This document shows, one piece after another, positions 1-8,394 of a stretch of DNA of 64,000 bases. This stretch comes from Brevundimonas terrae. Lineage in GTDB: Bacteria; Pseudomonadota; Alphaproteobacteria; Caulobacterales; Caulobacteraceae. The notes under the pieces were generated by a model. It was given only the letters and a program-made list of their open reading frames with translations. It was not told where the DNA came from and did no database searches. The DNA lies in assembly GCF_011761985.1 (NCBI RefSeq), contig NZ_JAASQT010000004.1, positions 1-64,000 of the forward strand, given 5' to 3'. Both the position numbers and the translations under genes were made by a program. The stretch's first letter is position 1. Each line of letters opens with the position of its first letter.

Positions 1-26
1 TCTGCACCCTGAACGAAGCGGCTCAT
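1..26 (-). CDS. 5' end of a transposase gene, probably IS1182 type (partial)
   Basis: Only the first eight codons lie in the window. They read MSRFVQGA and follow a strong ribosome binding site, AGGAGGT, four bases before the ATG on the minus strand. From memory, IS1182-type (DDE) transposases commonly begin M-[SK]-x-F-[VI]-x-G-x-[DE]-R-[ST]-Q, so this suggests an insertion sequence whose body lies to the left. The family call rests on eight residues and is tentative; any short gene with a similar start would look the same. Confidence 0.4.
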
Positions 27-133
27 ACCCACCTCCTGAAGACCTCAGCAGGCTAACCTAATTCGCTCGAACGGAAGCTGTTTTCACACAGCCTCGACTC
101 AATACGGTCTTTGGCAACGTCTGCTTGAAGGAG

Positions 134-1156
134 TCACAGGTATCCAAGGCCAAGGCGGGTCGCTGTCGATGATGTCGCCACTTGGACCGGTCCGGAAGCC
201 TGCCGGTTCATCGCCGCGCGGACAGGGAGGGTGGGGCACCGGGTCTGGGGCAACGGCCCGACCACCAGCCGAGGAGAAGGATCGCAGTTCGGCAGGCCAG
301 GTAACACGGGTGGCGGTAGGGGCAGGGGTTTGACGCCGGACCAAACCACGCCCTCCTCATAGGCCTGGTAGCCCGCGATCTGGGCCGCAAAATGCTTCAC
401 GCGAACGCCGGATTCGCCCCAGCAACATTCCCGGTAGCGCAGGCTCGAGTTGCAGGGGCAGGGGCCGTCAAGCGGGTGCTCGACGAACGCCGAGTGGGGA
501 TGACGCCGATGCGTCCATTCTCCGGTCCAGGCGTGGAAGGGGTCATTCAAGCGATCGACCACATAGGCGACGAGCGAAAAATCGTGCTCGCGATCCTCCG
601 GCGTCAGAACCGAATATTTCTGCACCGGATGGAGCACGAGCGAGACCTCAAGTATCTTCGTCTTAGTGATACGCACAGAGCAGAATTCGCCGTCATAGAC
701 TTGGCCGGGTATATGACCGCAAGGGTCGATCGGCGTCGAACGTTTGCCGCAGATCGAACAGGCCCAGTCCTGGTTGAGGAAGCCGGGGCTGGCGAATACC
801 CGGTAGGGAAACAGGCTCTGCCATAGGGTGATGATCTGTGCGCGTTCAGCAGCTAGCGTCAAAACTGGTTCGGGGGCGGCATTCCGGACAACCCGCTCCA
901 GGGCGAGTTCGACCTGCTCGAGCGCGCACCAGCCTTTGTAGTAACGGCCGCGCTTCAAATGGGCGAACGCTGATACATAGGTCGCCATGGCGTCTGCATA
1001 GGCCTGGACCGACCAGAAGGGATTGCGCGCCGGGCCCTGGACTCTCCGCTTGGCCGCGCGCGCGTCTGACGCGAGCTTGCGCCAGAACATGAGGGATGGC
1101 CGATCCCGATTACGACTCAGTGTGTTCAACAACCGGGTCAGAGCCGGCACGGTCAA
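134..1156 (-). CDS. SEC-C motif protein of unknown function
   Basis: A 340-residue protein with a SEC-C zinc-binding motif at about residues 233-245 (CPCNSSLRYRECC; pattern C-x-C...CC, as at the C terminus of SecA). A second cysteine set, C133, C136, C146 and C159, looks like another zinc site. The N-terminal 130 residues are helical and unrecognised, and the tail after residue 270 is proline-rich. The start is a TTG whose bases overlap the TGA of the upstream membrane-protein gene (TTGA), implying translational coupling; an in-frame ATG at 1090 is the alternative. SEC-C modules occur as accessory parts of many accessory and defence proteins, but no specific role can be read here. Confidence 0.65.
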   Translation of the reverse strand: MTVPALTRLLNTLSRNRDRPSLMFWRKLASDARAAKRRVQGPARNPFWSVQAYADAMATYVSAFAHLKRGRYYKGWCALEQVELALERVVRNAAPEPVLTLAAERAQIITLWQSLFPYRVFASPGFLNQDWACSICGKRSTPIDPCGHIPGQVYDGEFCSVRITKTKILEVSLVLHPVQKYSVLTPEDREHDFSLVAYVVDRLNDPFHAWTGEWTHRRHPHSAFVEHPLDGPCPCNSSLRYRECCWGESGVRVKHFAAQIAGYQAYEEGVVWSGVKPLPLPPPVLPGLPNCDPSPRLVVGPLPQTRCPTLPVRAAMNRQASGPVQVATSSTATRLGLGYL

Positions 1157-1791
1157 GGCTTTGTCGTTTCGCCAGGTGCGCCGGGGGTGGGCTTGGTTGG
1201 CTGTTGACCGTCGGAAGTCGCCTGCTCCCCCTGACCGGCGCCCGGCTCGCTTGATGGCGCTGGTTTGGCCACCGTGTCGACATAGCGGGCCACCGAACGC
1301 TCCAGCGCGGCACCGATATCCTCGGCCGGTCCTTTGTAGGTGACCCGCAAGGCACCGCGATCCGGGGTTTCGACGATCATCTCGATCTCGGCGGTGTCCT
1401 CCTTCTTGTGGCCCGGCAGCACTTCGTCGAGACGATTGGTCAGGATGCCGAGCACGACGGGCAGGACGACCGTGGTCAGCACCAATGTCGGCAGACGCCA
1501 GGCCTTGGAGTGTAGCGCTAGTTCGACGTAGCCGTTGGAGGACATGGCCACTGCGACCGGCGTGGTCTCGTCCAGAAGCGCTTGCAGTCGCTGCAGAAAC
1601 TCGCCGGTCCCGACCGGGAATGTCGGCTGCTCGGCCTCGTGCAGCGTGGGCACGACCATAATTGCGGCAGCCACCAAGGTGGGCCGCCGGGCGTCTTCGA
1701 TCCACGGCTTGTCGAGCCAAAAGCCGCGCGCGTTGCTCGTCTCCGTGATGGTAAGCTCTAGCAGCCGTTGCTTTATCGCTTCCGTCGTCAT
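1153..1791 (-). CDS. single-pass membrane protein of unknown function
   Basis: A 212-residue protein. One hydrophobic segment (LPTLVLTTVVLPVVLGIL, about residues 104-121) is followed by a charged cytoplasmic-type domain and a Pro/Gly/Thr-rich low-complexity tail. The ATG at 1791 is chosen because TTTGGAG lies nine bases before it; a TTG five codons upstream is less likely. It is cotranscribed with the SEC-C gene, which starts inside its stop codon, and is divergent from the large nuclease-motif gene. I do not recognise the family. The fixed pairing with a SEC-C protein suggests the two act together. Confidence 0.6.
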   Translation of the reverse strand: MTTEAIKQRLLELTITETSNARGFWLDKPWIEDARRPTLVAAAIMVVPTLHEAEQPTFPVGTGEFLQRLQALLDETTPVAVAMSSNGYVELALHSKAWRLPTLVLTTVVLPVVLGILTNRLDEVLPGHKKEDTAEIEMIVETPDRGALRVTYKGPAEDIGAALERSVARYVDTVAKPAPSSEPGAGQGEQATSDGQQPTKPTPGAPGETTKP

Positions 1792-2063
1792 CGCGGGATA
1801 CTCCAAAGAAGATCAATCGGGCCGGCACCCTCCAGCAGAGCGTCGGTTAGACACGGTTCGGTGAGCGGGGGGGCATGAAAGAGTATTGACCGAGTCCGAC
1901 CCGGCACGCCAGATCCATACCGGCTTTCGACGAAGAACACGTTGGACGCACGAATCGGGCCAGTCGCCCGCACGGATGGAGCACCGGCACAATTTGGATG
2001 TCGGGCTTCAGACGAGGGTGATCTTGGGGTTCGCCTTGAAGGATCTACGGCCCCCACCTCTGG
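1792..2063. promoter_or_regulatory. divergent intergenic region between the two halves of the accessory locus
   Basis: This stretch of about 270 bases separates the minus-strand membrane-protein/SEC-C pair from the plus-strand 1266-residue protein, so it must carry both promoters. A minus-strand open frame across it (1788-2057) has no recognisable protein character. I see no clear operator palindrome. Confidence 0.4.
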
Positions 2064-5000
2064 ATGAACGGCGCCGACTCACCCCAACTTGCGCGAATGC
2101 CTCGCCAGTCCAGAACTCGGAAATTCCATCAGCTCAACACGGACATCGAGGCCCTGCTTGCGTCTATGAAGCCGCCAGCGACGCCCGAGGAAGCGATCAT
2201 TAAGCTGCCGCGCCTTGCAAGCCGCCTTCGTAACCGAAGCTTCGCCCGAGGAGTCGCAGTCCTCGGTGGGTTGGCGACGGATCGTCGGTTCCACGCCCAT
2301 CAGGTACGACTCGACTGGTCGATACGGCTGCTCGCCGCCGGCGCCCGGGGCGACAAGATCATGGACAGGGCGTCTCTTGACCGTCTCTTCAATGAAGATC
2401 TCCCCAAGCTGCGGATCGACGCCCAGGAGGATCCGCTCGAACAGCCTTTGATCAGCCAAGTCGCGACACGACACGGCGAGTATCGCTTCGTCTCGGGATG
2501 CAATGATCATGCGGCGTCCTTCACGGACCTCGTGGTCTCCGCCTTCGACACGCTTGATCCAGAGGGCGGGGCCGCCGCCTTTCGACACGCCTTTGCTCTG
2601 TTGCGGCTAAGCGATCTGGTCGTGGAGCGCGCAGGCGAGGATGTCACCGTACTTGGTCCAGACACGCCTATGGCGCGGATGACCGTGCCTTCAGGTACCG
2701 AGTTGGGAGACCTATCCGCGCGGGTGGTCTTCTCCGGCCTCGACCTCGAACATCATGGTATCGACGCGGCGGACCTCGAGCCCTTCCGTCTGACCGACGA
2801 CGATCTACTGTCGATCGGCTCAACCCGACCTGGCGACTCCCCGCTGGAAAGACGGCCGCTGTGGCGAGAGGGGGGGGATTGGATCATGGTCTCGCCGGGC
2901 GCGGTCACGACCGCCGTCAGGTTTTGCCTGATCGATGCGATCGTCGCGTCGGGGCGAGGAGACGAGATGGCAGTGAGTTTGCTGGCTACCCAACACGACC
3001 GTCTGACCGAGTGCGGCTTCCTGAAGGATGCGGCTGTCGAGGTGGTTGATCATGGAGGGCAGCCCGCCTTCGACCGTCTGGAGGAACTTTCGCCAGGCCG
3101 GTTCTGCCACGTCCTGGAAACAATGGACGACTTCGAGGGCTGGCCGGACCGCAGCTTCGGCAGCGACCGCGCCGCTTCACGAGCTTTCGAGATCGACTTT
3201 CGACGGTCTGTGGAGACAGCGCGCGCCCGAGCTCAGGCCGCAACCGACTACCGGGAAGGCTTTACCCTTTGGATCGCCGGCGGCTGGGGTTCGGGGCGGA
3301 GCGTATCGAGGTCTGTGATCGAGCGCTTCCGTGACTGGCCTGTGGTTATCATCAGCCCTGATGAGGCCTGCATCCTGGGACTGGGCGAGGCGGGGCGGCC
3401 GCGGGACCTGCTGCGGCTCGAGACGCTACGGCGCATGATCGCGGCGGATGGCTTTGAACTGCAGCATCCCGGTGACTGGTTGAACCTTCACGTTTTCTGG
3501 CGAGAAAACGGCCATGATCTCCTGCCACGGCATCTCGATATGACGCCGCCGGTCGGACTGCAGTTCCCGCTGTTGCGTCAGGCGGAGATTAGGTTGGACG
3601 CCTACAAGGCCTGGAATCGCCGGACCCTGCCCCATCCTCGATTCGGTGGCATCGTGGTCTCACGAATGGAGCGACGCCCGTGGTCGGGTGAACTGGAGCC
3701 CATCTATGCTGCGATCGACGCGGTTCGGCGTCAGCGCTTGATCGGCGCCGCTGTGATCGACGAAGCAGGCGTGATCTGGGTCGAGGCGATCACGAAGGAG
3801 GCCGATCGCGAAACACATTTCCAGACCTGGCACACGGCCCTCCTCTGGGCAAAGCGGGTTCTTCCCGTCTGGGCAGCCCGGTCCGGTCAGCCCTTGTCAT
3901 TGGCCGATCTGGTGGTCTCCGTCGAGGCTGCGCCGACGTACGACTGGGAGACCGCATCGGAGGCGGAGATCGACGCAGCGGTGACGGTCTGGCGGGAGCG
4001 ACGCGGCGTGGTCCGCATCCATCTAGCCCGCGATTGGCACCGGGGCCTGATGAGAACGGACAATCGCTCGGAGGTCACTCTCGCGGCAGGGCTTTTGCAA
4101 GCCTGCGCCTTCAGCGAGGATGGGGAACTCGCGCGGGACGCAGCGATCGCGCTCGTGCGCGGAATCGTTTCTGCGGGCGTTCGACACCGCCATGCGTCGG
4201 ACGTGGTTCGAGTGGTGGAGGCCTTAGGGAGTGCTGGGGTGGTACAACCACTTCGCCGGATGTCTCACACGGCGGTGTCGGTCGAGAAATATGGCTCGGT
4301 CTGGCGGGTGAGGCCGCGTAACGCTTCACGCGAGATCCGTGGCGTCGAGGACTGCGTGGCGCTGGTGCGGGCCCTTCTGGCTCGCGAGACCGACGATTTT
4401 CGCGCCCTCGTCGGGAAATACGAACGCGCGGACCTGGTGGTCTCCGCCCTTCGCAGCCAGCAGGCCGCCCTTGCGGAGGCGCGCAGCTGGGAGACCTCGG
4501 CGAGGGCCATGCGCGCCATTCATGGCGTCGAGGCGGATCTGCGTTTCAGCCTGGAGCAGAAGTCTCAGTTCAACACCGTCATTCGCTGCAGTACGCTGAT
4601 CGCCGAGTTCGCCCAGACCGACGCGAAGTCCGACGGCGGTTGGGCGGTTGGGCGCATGGACGTGGAGGCTCTCCAGGCCAAGGCGATGGCACTCATCCAC
4701 GTCGCCGACACCTTGCCTGCCCTGATATCGGGACACCAGACTCCCTTCCTGAGCGTAAGTCCGTCAGGCGATCTGCGCTCCGATCACACCTTCTCCGACA
4801 CCACCCTGAAGGCGACCGCGACCCAATTGCACGCGCGCGATCGCTCCGAGGCCGACGCCAACTACGGCCGCCGTCGCGACGCCTCTAACGCTACGGTTCC
4901 TGCCGACGCGGATTTGGCTGAGGCGCTTGAGGCGGAATACGGCGTGCCGCATGCGGTCCTGCGGGAGTTCGCCGACGCTCTTGGCCACCTCGTCATCGCA

Positions 5001-5864
5001 GACGGCGTGTATGTAGTGGTTCGGCGACGAAGCGCGCTTCTGCAAGACTTGGCCGAGGACGAAATCTTGAAAGGCTCACCGCTGGAGCCGCTGTTGGGCC
5101 GCCTGATCCTGCCGTGGCGCGACGGTTGGTCGGACATTCCAGACGGTGCCGTCGCCGGGGACTTCGACGTCTCGAAATTCGACCGGCGGTTATCCTTGAT
5201 CGGCCGGCCCATTCCGGCCCTGTCGGGCGACGACGATCCCCTGCTAGTGATCGCGCCGGCCACCATCGAACGTGCCTTGGTCCACAACCTGTCTGGCGCC
5301 CTCTCTGGCGATCTGCAGAACCAGTTCTGGTCGAGCGAGACCATGCGACGGTTCGCCAGCCGACAGGGAGCTCAGACCGGACTGGCGTTCAACGATGCAG
5401 TGGCCGAAGCCGTGGCGGGTCAAGCGCTCGAGACCTGGTCCGGGCGCACCATGAGCTGGTGTCTGGACCGGAAACAGACCGAAGAACTGAAGCGGTTGGG
5501 CGATATCGATGTGCTTGCCTACAGTCGAGCCGAGAACCTCGTCTGGGTCATTGAGGCCAAAGACCTGAAGCTTTGTCGAACCCTTGGGGAGGTCGCGCGT
5601 CGTCTTGCGGACTACCGTGGAGCGCTCGATCGCAAAAACAGGCCCGACGCCTTGTTGAAGCATCTGCGTCGGACGACCTTCCTGAGGGACAATGCGGACG
5701 GGCTATGCAAGCGCTTGGGCACAGCCACGCCGCCTCGGGTCTGCGGCCTCGTCGTCGTCAAGTCGCCGCAACCGATGACGCAGTTGCCAGGGGTCTTCTA
5801 TGATGACGCACGGGTGGCGCTGCTCGATCGGTTGGACGCGATTCCTTGGCAGATAGGATGGTAG
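2064..5864 (+). CDS. very large protein with C-terminal PD-(D/E)XK nuclease motif
   Basis: A 1266-residue protein of unrecognised family. Near the C terminus, residues 1146-1166 read as GDIDVLA followed 14 residues later by VIEAKD: D1149 (or D1147), E1164, K1166. This is the catalytic layout of PD-(D/E)XK restriction-type nucleases. An isolated glycine-rich stretch at residues 406-413 (GGWGSGRS), followed by PVVIISPDEA, resembles a degenerate P-loop but lacks the usual GK[ST]. The rest is soluble and mixed alpha/beta. The ATG at 2064 has only a weak ribosome site; an in-frame ATG at 2097 is possible. It diverges from the SEC-C/membrane pair. The context (mobile island, large protein plus nuclease) fits an anti-phage or DNA-processing role, which is inference. 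Confidence 0.75.
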   Translation: MNGADSPQLARMPRQSRTRKFHQLNTDIEALLASMKPPATPEEAIIKLPRLASRLRNRSFARGVAVLGGLATDRRFHAHQVRLDWSIRLLAAGARGDKIMDRASLDRLFNEDLPKLRIDAQEDPLEQPLISQVATRHGEYRFVSGCNDHAASFTDLVVSAFDTLDPEGGAAAFRHAFALLRLSDLVVERAGEDVTVLGPDTPMARMTVPSGTELGDLSARVVFSGLDLEHHGIDAADLEPFRLTDDDLLSIGSTRPGDSPLERRPLWREGGDWIMVSPGAVTTAVRFCLIDAIVASGRGDEMAVSLLATQHDRLTECGFLKDAAVEVVDHGGQPAFDRLEELSPGRFCHVLETMDDFEGWPDRSFGSDRAASRAFEIDFRRSVETARARAQAATDYREGFTLWIAGGWGSGRSVSRSVIERFRDWPVVIISPDEACILGLGEAGRPRDLLRLETLRRMIAADGFELQHPGDWLNLHVFWRENGHDLLPRHLDMTPPVGLQFPLLRQAEIRLDAYKAWNRRTLPHPRFGGIVVSRMERRPWSGELEPIYAAIDAVRRQRLIGAAVIDEAGVIWVEAITKEADRETHFQTWHTALLWAKRVLPVWAARSGQPLSLADLVVSVEAAPTYDWETASEAEIDAAVTVWRERRGVVRIHLARDWHRGLMRTDNRSEVTLAAGLLQACAFSEDGELARDAAIALVRGIVSAGVRHRHASDVVRVVEALGSAGVVQPLRRMSHTAVSVEKYGSVWRVRPRNASREIRGVEDCVALVRALLARETDDFRALVGKYERADLVVSALRSQQAALAEARSWETSARAMRAIHGVEADLRFSLEQKSQFNTVIRCSTLIAEFAQTDAKSDGGWAVGRMDVEALQAKAMALIHVADTLPALISGHQTPFLSVSPSGDLRSDHTFSDTTLKATATQLHARDRSEADANYGRRRDASNATVPADADLAEALEAEYGVPHAVLREFADALGHLVIADGVYVVVRRRSALLQDLAEDEILKGSPLEPLLGRLILPWRDGWSDIPDGAVAGDFDVSKFDRRLSLIGRPIPALSGDDDPLLVIAPATIERALVHNLSGALSGDLQNQFWSSETMRRFASRQGAQTGLAFNDAVAEAVAGQALETWSGRTMSWCLDRKQTEELKRLGDIDVLAYSRAENLVWVIEAKDLKLCRTLGEVARRLADYRGALDRKNRPDALLKHLRRTTFLRDNADGLCKRLGTATPPRVCGLVVVKSPQPMTQLPGVFYDDARVALLDRLDAIPWQIGW

Positions 5865-6035
5865 CTGAAGTGGTGATCGCGCCTCTAACCGTTACCCGAG
5901 ACTATCTGATCGAGGGCAAGATAATGAAAGCCGATATCGCCACTGACCTCGCCCCCTTCTCCGTAGATTATGCCGCGAAGATGCAGCACGCCCGGCATCT
6001 GTTCGGGTTGTTGTCGCTCCAGATCGACTGGGGCG

Positions 6036-6695
6036 TCAGACCGTCGGCGGCTCGAACGCGCGGGTGATCGGATTCATCACTTGGATTCGTCCAGCATCCG
6101 AGTTGAAGGCCAAAAGCACCATGCCGCCGACGCCTCGCGCCGTCGTGAAAACGGCCTTCTCCGTGGGCGGAAACGCATCCGTTGCATAGCTGCAGGCGAA
6201 CGCGAGAAAGGCCTCGATCGCCCTATCCCGGTCCGCATCCTCCACCTCGATGGGCATGAGAAATTTGAACAGTCGGCCGTCGTCAGCGGCGAACAGTATC
6301 GAGAAGACCAGAGAATAGGGTTGATTCTGTGCGACTTTGCCGGGCGTTCTGATCAAGGTCACCTTCATCGCTGCGAAGCGCTTCGCGAGAGCTTGGAGTC
6401 CGGCCTTCAGCGCCTGGTAGTGATCCTTGCCCATCTCGCCTAGGAAGCCATTGAAATAACCCTGTGCAACAAACAGCATGGCGGCCGTCGGCAATACCCA
6501 TTCCAGGCCGGCGAAGGGTCCGGGACGAGGCACAGCCTCCATTTCAAAATCCAGGCCGTCTGCCGCGACCGCGTCTCTGAAGTCTTGGAAAACGGCGTCG
6601 GGCACATGGTCCTGGTGGACGATAACGATGTGCGGGATGCGGTCCATGGCGAGGCCTGCGAGGGTTAAAGCGATCGAATTTGTCTTCGATATCAT
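6036..6695 (-). CDS. hypothetical protein
   Basis: A 219-residue soluble protein, convergent with the large nuclease-motif gene. It begins with a short hydrophobic stretch, then DRIPHIVIVHQDHVPDAVF, followed by an alpha/beta domain with alternating hydrophobic strands. I recognise no family or catalytic motif. Neither the ATG at 6695 nor the in-frame ATG at 6647 has a clear Shine-Dalgarno, so the start is uncertain. Codon use and frame openness support a real gene. It may belong to the same accessory locus, though nothing in the sequence proves it. Confidence 0.55.
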   Translation of the reverse strand: MISKTNSIALTLAGLAMDRIPHIVIVHQDHVPDAVFQDFRDAVAADGLDFEMEAVPRPGPFAGLEWVLPTAAMLFVAQGYFNGFLGEMGKDHYQALKAGLQALAKRFAAMKVTLIRTPGKVAQNQPYSLVFSILFAADDGRLFKFLMPIEVEDADRDRAIEAFLAFACSYATDAFPPTEKAVFTTARGVGGMVLLAFNSDAGRIQVMNPITRAFEPPTV

Positions 6696-6857
6696 CGTTC
6701 AGTGATTCGGTTCCGAGTCCATCTCGATGGTCTGCGCGCAGCCAAGGAAATCGCTCTGGCGGCGACGTGATCGAATAGCGTTCACTTGGGGCGAGTGCGG
6801 CCTAAACGATGCCGACCGGTGTAACGTCCGCTTTCGGGCAGCTAGCCAATGACTGCT

Positions 6858-6990
6858 CCTGGCGCATTCGCGACCATGCGCTGAGGCATTCTTCCGACCT
6901 ATAAAAAGGGGACTGTTGTTCGCGAACTCCGAGTTTTGGAATGCATCCCCGCGTACAGATGTCAGCCAGGCCTCTGATTGGAGTGTAGAC
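6858..6990 (-). pseudogene. decayed copy of the downstream Xre regulator gene
   Basis: On the minus strand this stretch aligns, with gaps, to the start of the intact regulator gene at 8051-8263. Both share a nearly identical 28-base promoter segment (one mismatch), then a KLG..R..QQ-coding segment, then matching GGTCG.AAGA, GCGCAT and GCGAAT blocks in the same order. The reading frame is broken and no complete helix-turn-helix can be translated. It is best read as a divergent, non-functional paralogue left by duplication or recombination. Confidence 0.5.
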
Positions 6991-7014
6991 GATAAGTCTC
7001 ATTTTGGTTGACTT
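6987..7014. repeat. 28-base direct repeat, copy 1 (operator-like)
   Basis: It begins AGACGATAAGTCTCATTTT and recurs at 8300-8327 with a single mismatch, in the same orientation. It contains the imperfect dyad AGAC-GATAA-GTCT. Copy 2 lies just upstream of the intact Xre regulator and copy 1 just upstream of its decayed paralogue, so it is probably the regulator's promoter/operator. Confidence 0.65.
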
Positions 7015-7051
7015 GTCCGACCTGTATGAGCGACCAGTCCCTCATAAAAAG

Positions 7052-7070
7052 AGACTCATAAGATGAGTCT
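7052..7070. promoter_or_regulatory. perfect palindrome upstream of the 7092 gene, probable operator
   Basis: AGACTCAT-AAG-ATGAGTCT: 8-base arms around a 3-base centre, 21 bases before the start codon at 7092. Its AGACTxAT half-site resembles the 28-base repeats at the Xre gene, and GACT/AGTC arms recall the C-boxes bound by restriction-modification controller proteins. Likely target of the Xre regulator encoded at 8051-8263. Confidence 0.55.
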
Positions 7071-7091
7071 TTCACCTTGTTGGAGGGGACA

Positions 7092-7727
7092 ATGGCAGGC
7101 TTTAAAGTCATACTGGATGATCTCGGAATCGAGACGGCATCGGCATCTTGCTATTATTCGAACGTCACTTTTTCGGATGCCAAAGGGAAGTTCCGTAAAT
7201 ACGGAGCGGTGGGGATTACGCCCATCTCGACCGAAAGTACGACCTCGGGGACTTTGAAAGGCGCGGCATGGGGCATGATCCTGGCTGGCCCTATTGGCTT
7301 AGCTGTAGGTTCCATGGTTGGGGGCGGTATGAAGGTCGCCTTCGAGCTTCATACGTTGGAGGGTGAGACCCTCAAGGGCATAGCGAGCAAAGGTAGCTAC
7401 CTGGACATCAAAAAGCAGGTTGAAAAAAGCCCTGCAGTAGCAGGGCCGCCCAAAGTGGTGTGGGACAAGAGCCGAGGCCCTCGGGTGGTAAGTCCGGTCC
7501 TTATCCTCGGTATAGCGATCTTGCCTTTTATCTTCGTCTGGATGCTCTTGCGCAGCGGCTATTCGGCTCAAGCAAGATTGTTTGGGCTTGCGTGGATGGT
7601 TGTATGGTTCATTGGACTTGGCAATCTGCCAACATCTGGTCCGGATGTAGCTGCACCTATTGAAAGCCCTTCAGGCGTGGTGGCCTCAGTTAGCCAAGCG
7701 GCTTCCCGTGAGACACCGAAACAGTAA
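7092..7727 (+). CDS. membrane protein with glycine-zipper segment, unknown function
   Basis: A 211-residue protein. After an N-terminal soluble segment comes a glycine-zipper-like hydrophobic run (GMILAGPIGLAVGSMVGGGM, about residues 61-80), and two further transmembrane segments lie near the C terminus (VSPVLILGIAILPFIFVWML and a following LFGLAWMVVWFIGL). The ATG at 7092 is preceded by GGAGGGG at good spacing, which excludes the TTG codons upstream. A perfect palindrome sits in its promoter. Base composition is visibly more AT-rich than the housekeeping genes, in keeping with acquired DNA. No family recognised. Confidence 0.6.
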   Translation: MAGFKVILDDLGIETASASCYYSNVTFSDAKGKFRKYGAVGITPISTESTTSGTLKGAAWGMILAGPIGLAVGSMVGGGMKVAFELHTLEGETLKGIASKGSYLDIKKQVEKSPAVAGPPKVVWDKSRGPRVVSPVLILGIAILPFIFVWMLLRSGYSAQARLFGLAWMVVWFIGLGNLPTSGPDVAAPIESPSGVVASVSQAASRETPKQ

Positions 7728-7824
7728 AGGCCCTCATCAAAGGGGAGCGTGGGCTCGTGGCGCATTTGCTAATTTATTCCGCCTTCAACTGGACTTCGGC
7801 AGCGACCAGAGCGGTAGTTTGTCC

Positions 7825-8085
7825 ATGACCTCAGATGATTTGTACCGACCCTTGTTTGATCCAAGTGATGCACTGGAGGCCAAGTTTCGCCTGGGCGTTT
7901 TTGCTGGGTTTCTGGGAGAGTGCGTCGCGGCGCTGTCGTCAGATTTGGGGCTTCTGGAACTGCCCAGTGCTGCAGGGAACCTGCAAAGCTATCTGCAAGA
8001 TGCCAAGGCTCTTGCCGACGCCATGGAAGTTCTGGATCGCAACTCGCGATCTATTCTTCCAGGGCCACCAACTCGCTCATCGTGA
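7825..8085 (+). CDS. short hypothetical protein
   Basis: An 86-residue open frame starting MTSDDLYRPLFDPSDALEAK, predicted as a small helical soluble protein. The frame is open upstream to 7660, but that part overlaps the preceding gene and has poor protein character, so the ATG at 7825 is preferred despite no strong Shine-Dalgarno. Its last 35 bases overlap the convergent regulator gene. It could be a small accessory protein controlled with it. Existence is likely but not certain. Confidence 0.45.
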   Translation: MTSDDLYRPLFDPSDALEAKFRLGVFAGFLGECVAALSSDLGLLELPSAAGNLQSYLQDAKALADAMEVLDRNSRSILPGPPTRSS

Positions 8086-8263
8086 TCTCAAGGCCGCGGG
8101 CGAGCTTTTCAAGCACGGTAATGGTGGGATTGCGGATGCCGCGCTCTACGCCAGAGACGTAGGTGCGATGCAGATTCGCCCGATGCGCAAACTCGTCTTG
8201 CGACCAGCCTTTGGCTTGGCGCAACTGCTGCACGCGTCGTCCGAGTTTGTGGCAAACGTCCAT
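8051..8263 (-). CDS. Xre-family helix-turn-helix regulator (controller-protein size)
   Basis: A 70-residue protein that is essentially one HTH_3 domain: KLGRRVQQLRQAKGWSQDEF, then HRTYVSGVERGIRNPTITVL. Size and motif match small Xre regulators and the controller (C) proteins of restriction-modification systems. The ATG at 8263 is chosen; a TTG six codons upstream is possible. The 28-base operator-like repeat lies 37-64 bases upstream of the start, suggesting autoregulation, and a related palindrome precedes the gene at 7092. It overlaps the convergent 7825-8085 gene at the 3' end. Confidence 0.8.
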   Translation of the reverse strand: MDVCHKLGRRVQQLRQAKGWSQDEFAHRANLHRTYVSGVERGIRNPTITVLEKLARGLEITMSELVALEE

Positions 8264-8299
8264 GTGCACAGATGCGGGCAATGCATCTGATCAGGCGAC

Positions 8300-8327
8300 A
8301 GACGATAAGTCTCATTTTAGTTGACTT
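8300..8327. repeat. 28-base direct repeat, copy 2 (operator/promoter of the Xre gene)
   Basis: Near-identical to 6987-7014, one mismatch. It lies 37 bases upstream of the start codon at 8263, on the side where the minus-strand promoter must be, and contains the imperfect dyad AGAC-GATAA-GTCT. Confidence 0.65.
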
Positions 8328-8362
8328 AACAGCGCTACCCTCCCGCGACAGGCCTACAGGTA

Positions 8363-8388
8363 ACAGCGGCGTCTTTTGGCGCCGCTGT
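8363..8388 (-). terminator. hairpin downstream of the terminase gene
   Basis: Arms ACAGCGGCG and CGCCGCTGT, 9 bases each, around an 8-base loop, just beyond the terminase stop codon. No T-run follows on the minus strand, so it is a weak terminator candidate or a 3'-end stabilising stem. Confidence 0.35.
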
Positions 8389-8394
8389 ATTCGT

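Noticed and set aside
134..1828. A 564-codon minus-strand frame across two genes
   Set aside because: Its first 224 codons are Arg/Ala/Gly-rich out-of-frame translation of the membrane-protein gene. The real gene begins at the TTG overlapping that gene's stop.
5846..6067. Short plus-strand frame after the large nuclease-motif gene
   Set aside because: No ribosome site or family features; it overlaps the ends of both flanking genes. A frame from an ATG at 5924 is conceivable but unsupported.
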